64,000 bases of DNA from Spirogloea muscicola (Eukaryota; Streptophyta; Zygnematophyceae; Spirogloeales; Spirogloeaceae): assembly GCA_009602725.1 (NCBI GenBank), contig WELB01000245.1, positions 67,047 to 131,046 of the forward strand. The letters are read 5' to 3'. This document shows, in pieces, positions 1 to 9,545 of the stretch (its first letter is position 1; every line of letters begins with the position of its first letter). A model generated the notes under the pieces. That model saw only the letters and a list, made by a program, of their open reading frames with translations. It had not been told where the DNA came from and did not search any database. A program made the position numbers and the translations under genes.

Positions 1-122
1 CTCTCTCTCTCTCTCTCTCTCGCTCTCCTCCCCCCCCCCTCTCTTTCCCTCCCTCTCCCCCTCTCCCTCTGCCTATCTCTTTCTCTTTCCCTCCCTCTCC
101 CCTCCTTTCTCCCTCTTCCCCC
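1..122. repeat. CT-rich low-complexity tract
   Basis: Begins with a (CT)n microsatellite and continues as an impure pyrimidine-rich run. No coding signal is seen. Confidence 0.9.
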
Positions 123-175
123 CCCCGCTTATGGCCCCACATAGCCCAACACAACTCTCCTCCAGCCCAATTCGG

Positions 176-245
176 CCCCTTCCTTTCGGACCTTGTACAT
201 TCCTTTGGGCTGGCCTCTCACAGTCACTGCCGTCAACAGGAGGAG
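176..245 (+). repeat. LINE 3'-tail short repeat in the 5' leader of the Nudix gene
   Basis: Contains a GGACCTTGTACATTC block followed by TTTGGGCTGGCCTCTCACAG and a purine-rich end. It matches the tail found after the LINE stop codons in this window. It ends about 30 nt before the Nudix ATG, so it probably lies in the promoter or 5' UTR. Confidence 0.7.
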
Positions 246-273
246 CTGTTCATCACACTCACCTTGCCGATCC

Positions 274-2348
274 ATGGCGACCGCCTGCGTGCTCAGGCCG
301 CCGCCACAGCCGCCGTCGGCAGCTCCCTCTCCCGGCAGCGCCGCCGCCGCTGGCGAGCCGGCCAAGGCCGCCGCCGCCGCCGCGCGGCCGAAGCTCCTCA
401 CGCTCGCGCTCGTCCACGAGGGCGGCCGCGTGCTGCTCGGCCGCAAGAAGCGCGGGTTAGGAACGGCAGCGCCGCCGGCCTGCTTTGAACCCTCAACCTC
501 CAGATCCGTAACCTGGTGCTCTATCCAGTTGAGCTAGAAGCTTAACGTTGATTTGTCACTTTCGTCTGGCGCTCAGTGGGCGCCCGCCGTCTCGCCACAG
601 CAAGCCCAATCTGCGCTCTTCAAAATTGAATTCCGTTATTGAAGTACTTGACTCAGGAAATGTGTATAATTGCTGCAGCTTCGGCGAGGGCTACTACAAC
701 GGCTTTGGCGGCAAGGTCGAGCCGGGGGAGACCGTCGAGGGCGCCGCGATTCGCGAGGTAGTGGGACTCATGACCCAATTGACTGTTGGCCCGCCGTATA
801 ATGCAGTGGGTTACGAGTTTAGCACAGAGATACAGCTTAATATCAGAGCGATAGTCAGTGCTGAGAAATCTCGCAGCCCTTAACTGATTAACTATAATTG
901 CTCTCTTATGCCGTGGCGGTGTCAGCTGGAGGAGGAGTCGTGCCTGCGGGCTGCAGCGCCGCTGGACCGCCGTGGTGTCCTCGTCTTCCACTTCGATGAC
1001 CAGGAGCAGCCCTGGGAGGTGGGCCCGCTGTGCTCACTGCTGCCGGCGACATCGCCGGCCGCTGCCCCCCTTTAACCCCCTGAATCTTGTATAAGCAAAA
1101 CATTGCTGTAGATAGCATCACACGTAAGCTTACTGCCAGCCTCATGCTTCTAGTACTTAGATCTGACCTATATTCTTAACCCCAGGCCCTTGGCTCAAGG
1201 TTCGTTCAGTAATAGCTTCCTTCAAGCCCTGAAGGCACATCCTACTTCTGACCAGGGAGTCAAACCCCAAACGTTGAGCAATATTGTGATCGCATTGAAA
1301 GACCAATTGGCAGACTTATCCTGAAATTGAAAATTAAGTAGATCATATATGCTAGGTCGTTAGTTGAAAGCCTGTTTGCTGTCAATCAAGGTCATATCCG
1401 CGCTTGGACGGGCTTGCTCAAGTACGTGGCCTGGCGTTGCATTGCTGCATTGCAGGTACACGTCTTCCGGGTACGCGCCTATGCAGGGGAGCCCTGTGAG
1501 ACAGACGAGATGGAGCCGCGGTGGTTCCCAGCTGACGACCTACCATTCCGTAAGCAAGCCAGCCCAAACCCTGAGCCCTTCAAATCCCGAACCCTAATTT
1601 CTTCAGCTCATATTTCGCCCTTCTACAGCTCAATTCACTTCCCTTTTACTTCATTCAACTTGAGCCTGAATTGCTTAGCCTCAGATGCCACGGTTAGTCT
1701 GGAGCTTCATAGCATTACCATTGGCTTATCCGATGGGCCGCAGGGTTGACATCCTTTGGCCAGGGGGTCGTTGCTGCAGGCTGATCTCTCTTAGGAAGCG
1801 GGTGTGTCTTTGCAAGTGAGGTTGCAAGGGGTCGGTGCTCATTGAGTATTTTATGCATTCCGTACTTCTGCAGCACGGATGTGGGCCGACGACCCTCTCT
1901 GGTACCCGCTCTTCCTGCAAGGTCAGCGCATCAGATGCACCTTGCTCAGTGTTGTTGTGACTCGGTGTTTCAGGCTTGTCATAGAGATGGGAAGGGGTTT
2001 GAGGGCCTTCAAGTCTGCAAGACGTTTGCAAAGTGCCATGAGATATAATGGTTGCAATTTTTTTCGTTCATTTGGTCCTCATCTTCTTGCTAGGTCCTTC
2101 TGCAGACAAAAGTGCTGAATGGCTTCGTGAAATTGGCAAAGGGAAAATCTTGATGAGCTCAGCATTTGGGTGCAGTTGCATCAGTGAGCATCTTAATTGC
2201 ATCTCTAGATGCTTCATTTGCCAAGCTGAATCAAATATTGCTTCATCGCCTTGTGCTGCAAACAGGCAAGCTCTTCAAGGGGGAGTTCCACTTTGAGGAC
2301 ACGCATTGCATGGTGGCACACGACCTCCAGATTGTTCCAGCTCTCTGA
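274..2348 (+). CDS. NUDT1: MTH1/NUDT1-type Nudix hydrolase (oxidised purine dNTPase)
   Basis: Six exons read in phase: 274-455, 679-757, 926-1018, 1456-1549, 1874-1921 and 2266-2348, giving 192 aa. An Ala/Pro-rich leader of about 45 residues precedes the domain and could be an organelle-targeting extension. Recognisable segments are LVHEGGRVLLGRKKRG, YYNGFGGKVEPGE, RELEEES, VHVFRV, EMEPRWFP and MWADDPLWYPLFLQG, in the order of human MTH1. The family hydrolyses 8-oxo-dGTP and 2-OH-dATP to monophosphates and so sanitises the nucleotide pool. The Nudix box reads G-x5-E-x7-RELEEESCL; the glycine of the usual REUxEExGU motif is Cys here, while the metal-binding glutamates remain. The last exon (KGEFHFED...) is the least conserved. 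All splice phases are consistent. The start is the only ATG giving the continuous frame. Confidence 0.85.
479..538 (-). other. tRNA-Arg(ACG)-like relic in Nudix intron 1
   Basis: Read on the minus strand, TAGCTCAACTGGATAGAGCA looks like a D-arm with an A box. It is followed by a 5-bp anticodon stem with loop TTACGGA (anticodon ACG), a short variable loop and GGTTCAA (B box). The T stem beyond the loop does not pair well and no 7-bp acceptor stem is visible. It is more likely a decayed tRNA or tRNA-derived piece than a working gene. Confidence 0.4.
1562..1606 (+). repeat. Degenerate CCCTAAA-like tract just inside Nudix intron 4
   Basis: Lies about 12 nt after the splice donor at 1550. Contains AAACCCTGAGCCC and CGAACCCTAATTTC, resembling broken plant telomere repeats, C-rich on the sense strand. 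Confidence 0.5.
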
Positions 2349-3460
2349 CCAGAGTTGAGAGCTCTTGTATTTATCTTTGACAGTCTTCAGGCCTTTGCAC
2401 TGTACAAAGTGCAAGCATTTTGCTCCTGCATGAAGGTGAGTAATGTGGGCACTTCTTGTACACTATGAAACCGAGATGTTCACAACAATATCCAGGACAC
2501 TCAGCTCAGGAGCAAGTGTGCTGGAAGTATGGTGCAGTGCCCAGAAAGCCGTGCTTGATGATTCAGAGGTCTGATTGCATATCTCATAAGCTGACATGTA
2601 TTACAAAGAACCGGGTACGCATAAACGCACTTCCTAAGAAGCAATGTTCTTGCAAAAAGTATGACAAGAGTAAGCAGCATAAGCGCAACATCACAAGGTA
2701 GTGAAGCGCGAGGCAACTAAGAGAAGAGACACTTTATTGGAATGTCCTGCTATACTGGATTGGGGATGGGTCGGTCCTTGTCAAGAGGAGGCTGACAAGT
2801 ACGGAGCATTCTTGGGAATGGGCGGATGCTTATAATCGAGCTTCCTCAGAAGGAGGCGATGTCTGTGGAAGGCAATCCCAAAATGGACAATGTCCTGATT
2901 CTGAGGTGAGTATCTCAAACTGGCAGGCAGCAGTTGCGTTGCTACTGCAAAAGCATAATAACACTCAGATATGGTCTTGTTGATTTCTCATAAGATAATG
3001 ATATAGAGAGAACCACTGCAGTAACAGGCAGCAGGCAACCCACTGTGCACGCTAATAGCATGTTCGCAGAAGCACAGAACATGCAAGGTGCTGCAAGGTG
3101 CAAGTCAGCAAAATCAGAGCCACGAGCAATGTGTCAGCAAGTTATACAAGCATACCAACGTGTGTGAGCGTCAGATAGTATATGATGACAACATGATGGC
3201 GTTAGCTGCGTCAGCTGGGAAAGCTGCGGCAAGTGTTCAGGCCTGCCCGAGCAATGAGGCCGTCAGGCTGTAGTGCGCAGAACGTCCGTGGCAGCCGGAC
3301 GCTGGTTCGACATGGGCCGTACAGGTGGCCCTTGGGCTGCCCCTCTTGTGGTGATATTTCTATTTACCTCGTCAGAAGAATAGAGAAGAGAAGTGTAGAG
3401 TATGATGTGAGGATTTGATTTCTATCTTTTTTAATTAATCATCAAGTAGCCCTTCCGTAG
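2349..3460. other. Intergenic, no gene seen
   Basis: Only short unsupported reading frames are present. No repeat, tRNA or conserved motif was recognised. Confidence 0.6.
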
Positions 3461-3464
3461 GAGA

Positions 3465-3612
3465 AAGAGCTCTTCTGGTGTGAGCAGTGGCAATGAGAGG
3501 CCAGCCCAAAGAACATAGCTCCTCGTATTGACAGCAGTAGCTCCAAAGGGGGCGAGAGCTGTGGAAAGCCAGCCCGAAGAGATTGGACAAGGGCCGACGA
3601 GGCTGGAAGGTG
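3465..3612 (-). repeat. Two LINE 3'-tail repeat units
   Basis: Two minus-strand copies of the tail: AGAGGCCAGCCCAAAG near 3497 and GGAAAGCCAGCCCGAAG near 3560, the second followed by ATTGGACAAGG. Each has the GGCTG...CAGCC core. Confidence 0.7.
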
Positions 3613-4184
3613 CTGAATACACAAACTAAGCAAGTACCACGAAGGATGGTCGCATGATAACCTGTGATGCAGCCGCAAGTCACAAAACTAGCCGCCGGGA
3701 AAGCAGTCTCAAGCCAGAGGCTGCAGCTAAAGCACGGCCAGCAGATGCAAGGCGTGGGCCGGCAGGAAAGAATCTTCCGTATGGGCGAGGGCTGCAAAGG
3801 GCCCGCCCGCGCGCAATGATGGGAGGGCCGCCTAGTCTGTGCCTCGGGAGTATTCTCATACCTCCACCTTAGAGGGAAACAGAAGAAAGAGTATATGCCA
3901 TGAAGGAAAAAGGGCAAGGAAAAGTAGCGTGGCAGACAAGCAAAAGAAAGCGAGAGCACTCGGCCTGCTGATATTCAGGTGCGGCTAATACAAAACAGGG
4001 CTGTAAAGAAAGACAAAACGGGGAAAACGGCTGTATAAGCAAGCCGTGTGCACTGAAGATAAGATCCTGAGGAGGATCTGCCACCACGCGGAGCCGTCAG
4101 GCTGACCAACAGGAGAATACCCATCTCAGCCACTCACAGCCATCCCTACTGGGAGCGACTTCTCGTCTCCTGGAAAATGATGAA
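3613..4184. other. Spacer between tail repeats and LINE 3' end
   Basis: Short frames only. No recognisable coding or repeat feature except general similarity in composition to the flanking repeat-rich DNA. Confidence 0.4.
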
Positions 4185-4300
4185 AGGCTCGCCCTCCTAG
4201 AAAAAGCCAGCCCAAAAAGAATGAACAAAGGACGAGAAGGGGCCAGGGAAAGCACTAAGAACAACAAGCACAAAAAAGAATCGAAGCAGCTACGAAGCAC

Positions 4301-5581
4301 TCAGTAACCCCTGCTAAGCAGCCTCAGGTCTGAGAGACTGGGTTCCTGGAAGCGGGTCCCCTGGCCAGAGCCAGAGGCAGCAGCGAGGGCTCTGCCTGCA
4401 CGCAGGTGCAGCGCGCGGGCCGTAGACCTCTGCAGCGAGACGGCCAAGCGCATGCGGTACACCTGCGCTAGCGACCCTGCTGCATGGGAGTCCACCGGCT
4501 CCCCATGAGAGCGGCGGACAATGGCGTGGCGTGAGAGCTGGTTGAGCAGCTCGAGCCACCGAGCGCCCAGCGCCCCGTGCGTATCGATGGCGAGCGGGAA
4601 GAACTCGTCTTCCCGCGGGTGATCTGCAAATTTTAGCTCCTTGGCCCGAGCGGCGCAGGTTACCACATACCCAGCCTTGGTGGCACTCTGGGCTGGGTGT
4701 GAGCGGTCATATGAGTCAGTGGTCACCAGGTCCAGGAGAAGACATGGCCCGCCGGCTGGTGGGGTGGCCACAAGGTCGACGCAACGAGCGTGGAGACCGT
4801 CGGCCTTTTGCTGGAGCGGCATGACGGCGGAGTTCTCGGCTGCCACCGAGAAGCCAGCCTCCATAAGGATGCCATGCATCGCATCCCGGAGATGGTCGTG
4901 GGCCGCTGTCCGCTCTCCGCCGTGGGAACAGCGCAGAACATGAGCGGCCAGCTCCCCAGGCTCGGCCCCTCGCTCGCCACATTCGCACTGTTGCACACCC
5001 TGGAGACATGGCGGCGGCAGGCCCAGGAGCCGGTGGACGGCACTGCGGAACACCTCGTCCGGGAGTGTGAGGGCGTTATTGAGGGGGAGGGCCTGGAGCC
5101 ACGCCGCAGCCCCCGGGGAGGAGGCCGAGTGGAATCGCACGCGCCCGCGCAGGTCGGCCTCCGGGAGCTGCAGCAAGGGGGTGGTGAAGGCTGCCTTGTC
5201 CATCGCGGCTGCGAAGCGCGCTTGGACGCGCAGGTCAGCGGTGTGCGCGAGGTTCGCAAAGGAGTCCGCCTGGCCCGCCAGGTCCGGGTGCACCGCGAGC
5301 AGCTCCTGGTGGGCTGAGCGTAGCGACGCCTGGATAGGCAGCACACCCGTTTCTACCTCCCCCACCGCCTGCTCCAGCGCACGCCGGCCGTGGACCAAGA
5401 AGCGCTGGGCTACGGAGGCGGCTGTCTGCGCCCAGCTGCAAAGGTACGCCGCCCGGCAGGAACGGACGAGCGGGCGCAAGCCGAGACCGCCGTAACTGAG
5501 GGGTAGCGTCGCCTGATGAAGAGCGGCAGGCGACTCAGGGAAGCCCTGGTGGCGGACCAGGGCCGCCAGGCTCGTCACCAT
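4301..5581 (-). pseudogene. LINE ORF, C-terminal part: thumb region, zinc knuckle, restriction-like endonuclease
   Basis: A 426-residue open stretch. YGGLGLRPLVRSCRAAYL lies near residue 30 and matches the post-RT region of such elements. CECGERG...HVLRCSHGG near residue 200 is a C-x-C...H-x3-C zinc knuckle, followed by HDHLRDAM. CVDLVA, LLLDLVTTDSYDRSHPAQ and AKELKF then give the acidic and lysine residues expected of a PD-(D/E)xK nuclease, and FFPLAIDTHGALG is the typical closing strand. The protein ends in LRLLSRGY, a C-terminus seen again in relics at 8.1, 18.5, 19.0, 19.5 and 43.0 kb. Confidence 0.8.
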
Positions 5582-5674
5582 GCCTGCGTTGAAATCCGCG
5601 TTACACCGCCAGCGCCCCTGGGCACGGCGGGGTGGCCCGCGTCAGATACTGGGGTGTCTGCGCAATGGCCTTGG

Positions 5675-6760
5675 TCAACATGGCCAGAGCCAGCTGCATA
5701 TCCTGCAGCTCGGGGAGCCGGGCCGCAGGCCGGAGGTGCTCCTCGAGGTGGGCTCGCAGCTGCCCTCCACGAAGGACGGCGTGCCAATGGGGAACCCCAG
5801 GAGGGTTCCGTCTGAGGGAGTCAGGCATCCGGGGGGCAGCGCCAGGGTGGATGGGAGGCCGCAGTGGGACCAAGCCGCGCACTTCGACGCCCGGGTGGAC
5901 AGGCCGAGGGTGGCCAGCCGCCGCTCGAAGGTGACGAAGGCCGCCGCCACGTCTTCCGGAGGGCCGACCATGGTGGTGTCGTCAGCGAAGGTGGGCAGTA
6001 GGACCCCTGGATGTGCTGCCGCGGTAGCCTGCAGAGCCCGGTGGTGAGCGAGCGCAAAGAAGAAACCGGCGAGGGGGTCCCCTTGCCGCGTGCCCGCTTG
6101 GGACTGCAGGACCTCCACTTGGTCACCCTCTGTCCTCTAGAGGAGGTTGCTGGGCTGACCGTACCCCAAGCAGAAAAAGGGTACCAGGGAGGGGAAGGCG
6201 GCCCGAGCTCCTCCGCAATGCAGGCGCGCTCCACGGTGTTGAACGCAGTTTTTACGTCGACGGCCAGTACCAGCCACCCCGGGTGTTGGTCCCAGGTTGC
6301 ACGGACCCCGGGTACCACGGCCTCGCCCCCACTCCGCAGCTCCGCGCCGTATTGATGTGGCGCCAGGTGCACCTGCGCCGGCCCCGCATGCTGCTGCCAG
6401 AGACCGCGGCTCACCAGGCGGTAGGGTAGAGGACCTCCCCAATGGCAATGGGCCTGACTCCCCCGCTCGGCTTGTCGAGGGCGAGCAGCGTGCTGGTGCA
6501 CAGTACGCCGCGGATGCTGGCCGGCACATTGTCCCGGGCCAGATGCTGGGAGATCTGCAGCAGCGCGTTGAAGTCCGCAGCCTCTCCCTCGAGGAAGATC
6601 TCCCGCAGGTGCTCAGTAAGCATGCGGGAGGGGCCGCCGGCGGCTGCGCGACGGCTGGTCTGCAGAGCCTTTTTGAGGGCGTTGGCATCCAAGACCACCC
6701 GCTGCCGCTGCGCTCCGCGCCTGTGCTGCGCGGTTGTTACTGCACGTTCAGGCTCGCTCG
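5675..6760 (-). pseudogene. LINE ORF, reverse transcriptase region (frame-shifted)
   Basis: Minus-strand pieces in different frames carry RT motifs in the expected order: PSRMLTEHLREIF and GGVRPIAIGEVLY (motif 0-1), LVLAVDVKTAFNTVERA (motif A, D and F), GTRQGDPLAGFFFALAHHRA (motif B) and LLPTFADDTTMVGP (motif C, FADD instead of YADD). Frame changes occur between these blocks, so no single reading frame crosses the domain. Confidence 0.8.
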
Positions 6761-7671
6761 TGGTTGGCCCGGCCGGACCGCGGGGTGAAGGTCCTCTGGC
6801 AGTGCTGGCACAGCAGTGGTTTGGGCGAGTGAGGTGGGGGCGACGGCGGTGAAGCCGGCTCGCTCGGCGGGGTTGGAGGCGGCGGTGACGGGGGCGGGGT
6901 CGATGGCGCCGACTGCAGAAGGCTGGGCGGTTCGAGAGGCGGGATGGCGGACGGTTGGGAAGGCGGCGTCGGGGGAGGTGGGGGCGGTGGGGACGACGGC
7001 GGCAGTGGTGGCGACGGCTCGGCGGGCGGTGGCGGCTGCGGCACCTCTGTCGCCGGAGAAGCACAAACAGGGACGTCAGGGCCGAGCACATGGGGCATGG
7101 TACCCTGAGGATGGAGGAGCGTGGTCACCTCGTGGGTCCCCTCGCATCTCAGGGGTGGAGGCGATAATGCAGGTGCCCGACGCTTCTCTCGGGCGGCAGG
7201 CGATAGAGTAATGGCCTCCGTGGTATGCTCCGTGGTATGCGCCGCCTGAGTACATGCCAGGGCCGGGGCGATGGGGCTGCAAGCTGCGACGGCCGCTGCG
7301 GGCGGCGTGCCGGTGGGGCTGGCATGCCCCTTGCAGTATTTCCGGTGCAAAGAGACACCGCGGCGAGTTGCGAGATCCCGCGGACAAGTTGGGCACAGCA
7401 CGCGCGCGGACTCCGCGGGCGGGGGTGACGGCGGCGGAAGAGATGGGGGGGGCGCTGATGGGGGCGATGGCGTGGGCAGGGGGAATGGCGGGGGGGGTCT
7501 GCGGCGGCGGTGGCGTGATGACGGCGTCGAGGGCGGCGCGGAGGAGGAGCCGCTGCGCCCAAGCGACCTTGGACGGGGGGTACTCGGGACTGCGGCTCCG
7601 CGGGCGGCGCCGAGGGCGCGCGGGTGGGGCGGCGGGGAGCAGAGCGGCGCTGGCGACNGGCGGCGGCGGCG

Positions 7672-7705
<34 letters not shown>

Positions 7706-7911
7706 TCGCGACCTGGCGTGAAGGTTCCAGTGGATCTCGAGTGAAGGTTCAAGGGAGACTTCGAGTGAGGGTTCTCTCTCTCACACAACCGTGTCAGCAA
7801 GAGGAAGGCGGCGGCGCCCCGCGACCTAGCGTGAAGGATCGAGTGAAGTTTCCGAGTGAAGGTGCGAGGAATCTTCGAGGAATATATCCTAGTGAAGGTT
7901 CTCTCTCTCAC
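6748..7911 (-). pseudogene. LINE ORF, N-terminal zinc-finger region
   Basis: A 387-residue frame whose first third translates the non-coding 5' repeat and a CGG run, so the true start lies further in. CPTCPRDLATRRGVSLHRKY and, later, LLCQHCQRTFTPRSGRANHE are C2H2/C2HC-like fingers separated by long Pro/Ser-rich linkers. N-terminal fingers of this kind bind target DNA in R2-type elements (family knowledge). Confidence 0.65.
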
Positions 7912-7934
7912 ACGACCGTGTCAGCAAGAGGAAG
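7704..7934 (-). repeat. Tandem duplication (about 115 bp unit) in the LINE 5' leader
   Basis: Two successive units each contain a GCGACCT(G/A)GCGTGAAGG start, several GAGTGAAGG words and an end with TTCTCTCTCTCACAC, CCGTGTCAGCAAGAGGAAG. Short GTGAAGGTTC words recur inside. Tandem 5' repeats are common in LINE promoters; that role is inferred. Confidence 0.7.
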
Positions 7935-7954
7935 TCGGACGAGCCGAGGGGGTG

Positions 7955-8305
7955 GAACGGAAGCAAGCGCGGCCAGATTGACTGGTGGCTGGGAGAGGCC
8001 AGCCCAAAGGCATGGACAAGGTCCGAAGGAGCCGGAGTGCTAAGCACTGAGACTGCAGCAAGCGGATTCTCAGTAACCTCTAGTCAGTGGATGCAAGTCT
8101 GAACAGCTAGCAGGCGGAAAGACGTCGCCCTGACGGAAGCCGGACGCCCGTGAAAAACACAGGGAAAAGAGGAAGATGGATGGGGGGGCTGACTCGGGGG
8201 ATGGAGCACTGAGGGCTCACAGAGACCTCAGACCTCAGACCTTGTCCATTCTTTTGGGCTGGCCTCTCCCAGCCACCAGTCAATCTGGCCGCGCTTGCTT
8301 CCCAG
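7955..8305. repeat. Head-to-head LINE 3' tails (inverted repeat) with a C-terminal relic
   Basis: The arm at about 7960-8030 (GCGCGGCCAGATTGACTGG...) is the reverse complement of about 8237-8305, over roughly 65 nt. Between them, around 8065-8150, the minus strand encodes a LINE C-terminal relic ending SDLHPLTRGY-stop followed by ACTGAG. A third copy of the arm is at 18447-18505. Confidence 0.75.
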
Positions 8306-8740
8306 AGGCAGCCCTGCTGCTGCCCACTGCCGCAGCCCTGCTGCAGCTCGCTGCGCTGCTGGCTGGCTGTGAGAACTCCTTTTGGGCTGCAATTTCGCAG
8401 CCCCCGCGCCTCTTGGAAGCGCTCACTTCGTCTTGGTAATCTCGTGGCCGTGCGCATCTGAGGAGCGCTTGCCGGCTGGTGCGGAGTCGCCGCCTGAAGG
8501 CGACATCACAAGGCGAGGGCTTCCTGTTCGCGAGTACTTCACCTCATTAATATGGCTCCTAGACCCAATCTCAGCTGAACTCAACAATGGCATCCAGAGC
8601 TCGTACGGGTGTGTTTACATAGACTATGCCTTCACTTACACAAATATACTTATCATGTTGTTGCTATTAAGCATGTATGCTGTCTGCGGGGATATTGCAC
8701 TGGTAAATTGCGTATTTTTTTAAGGGTCTGACCCAGTCAA

Positions 8741-9439
8741 TTGCCTGAGATGGTGACCGTCCATACTGCCGTTTTCTCGTGTGACACCGGCCCAGGCATG
8801 GCGACGTGCTTAGTGTGGTTATGGCGAAACGGTCGGGCAATCTTTCGGCCAGGAGAACCCCGGGATAGAGCCTTGAAAACTTTGAATGTGGTCGGATTCG
8901 CAGTAGGATTCTTGGGGTTGCCATTCAGCATTGTGCCTGTATTTCAGAACTGCCTTAGTAACAAGAGGCAAGTGGATGATATGTTGCACATGTGTATAGC
9001 AAATATGCCGACATATAAGGACTTCCCTGAGCCAAAATGCAGGACGGGCTTCGGCATAGCTGGGCTCGTGTTAAGTATAGTCGGTGTTAGTCTTGCAGTC
9101 CTAGCAGGACCATGGTTCGACCTTTTTGGATGGCAGCAGCAGCGGAGGCAGCAGCAGCAGCGGCGGCATGAGCAGGAGCTGGAGCAGGAGCTGCTGGCCC
9201 AGCAGCAGCGGCATGAGCAGGAGCTGGAGCAGGAGCTGCTGGCCCAGCAGCAGCGGCATGAGCAGGAGCTGGAGCAGGAGCTGCGGGCCCAGCAGCAGCG
9301 GCATGAGCAGGAGCTGGAGCAGGAGCTGCGGGCCCAGCAGCAGCTGCATGAGCAGGAGCTGCAGGCCCAGCAGCAGCTGCCTGAGCAGGAGCTGCAGCTG
9401 CCTCGGGGGCCAGCAACTTACACTGTCTCCGAGTCATGA
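8741..9439 (+). CDS. Orphan two-TM protein with Q/E-rich repeat tail
   Basis: A single 232-aa ORF with ATG at 8741. Two hydrophobic segments lie near residues 46-69 (TLNVVGFAVGFLGLPFSIVP) and 103-126 (GFGIAGLVLSIVGVSLAVLA), separated by a polar loop with several Cys. From residue 129 to about 222 it is built from 15-residue repeats of the type RHEQELEQELLAQQQ, predicted to be a charged coiled coil on one side of the membrane. I do not recognise the family. An internal ATG (residue 20, MATCLVWLW) could also start it. About 30 nt after the stop comes a LINE 3' tail, and tails flank the gene on both sides. It may be a host gene, a repeat-expanded young gene, or cargo moved with tail sequences; the sequence alone does not decide. 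Confidence 0.55.
   Translation: MPEMVTVHTAVFSCDTGPGMATCLVWLWRNGRAIFRPGEPRDRALKTLNVVGFAVGFLGLPFSIVPVFQNCLSNKRQVDDMLHMCIANMPTYKDFPEPKCRTGFGIAGLVLSIVGVSLAVLAGPWFDLFGWQQQRRQQQQRRHEQELEQELLAQQQRHEQELEQELLAQQQRHEQELEQELRAQQQRHEQELEQELRAQQQLHEQELQAQQQLPEQELQLPRGPATYTVSES
9164..9343 (+). repeat. 45-bp tandem repeat, four near-perfect units
   Basis: Units start at 9164, 9209, 9254 and 9299 (CGGCATGAGCAGGAGCTGGA...). They differ by single bases (CTGCTGG to CTGCGGG), then decay into 33- and 27-bp partial units. The frame is preserved because 45 is a multiple of three. Confidence 0.95.
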
Positions 9440-9469
9440 GTGCTGTGTGCTTTAGCGCTATACTTGCGC

Positions 9470-9545
9470 CTTCGAATATTGTTCATTCTTTTCTTCTGGG
9501 CTGGCCAATAACAGCCATGGCCCCCTACTGAAAGAGTCTTTCTTC
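9470..9545 (+). repeat. LINE 3'-tail repeat
   Basis: TTGTTCATTCTTTTCTTCTG followed by GGCTGGCCAATAACAGCC and CCCTACTGAAAGAGTCTTTC. Same orientation as the preceding gene. Confidence 0.75.

Larger units (their letters stand above)
4185..7940 (-). mobile_element. Non-LTR retrotransposon (LINE) with zinc fingers, RT and C-terminal restriction-like endonuclease
   Basis: On the minus strand the element runs from a repeated 5' leader (about 7940-7704) through N-terminal zinc fingers, a reverse transcriptase with a FADD box, a zinc knuckle and a PD-(D/E)xK-like C-terminal domain, to a stop at 4301 and a tail ending near 4185. This order, without a visible AP endonuclease, fits the R2/NeSL-type RLE-bearing non-LTR retrotransposons; the exact clade is not established. 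The coding part changes frame several times (at least four switches between 7.1 and 5.5 kb), so the copy is not intact. One N lies in its CGG-rich 5' part at 7658. Its 3' tail (4185-4260) holds the TTTGGGCTGGCTTTTTC hairpin core found throughout the window. Confidence 0.85.

Noticed and set aside
9164-9400. CRISPR-like array
   Set aside because: Units are contiguous without spacers and encode an in-frame coiled-coil repeat in eukaryotic DNA.
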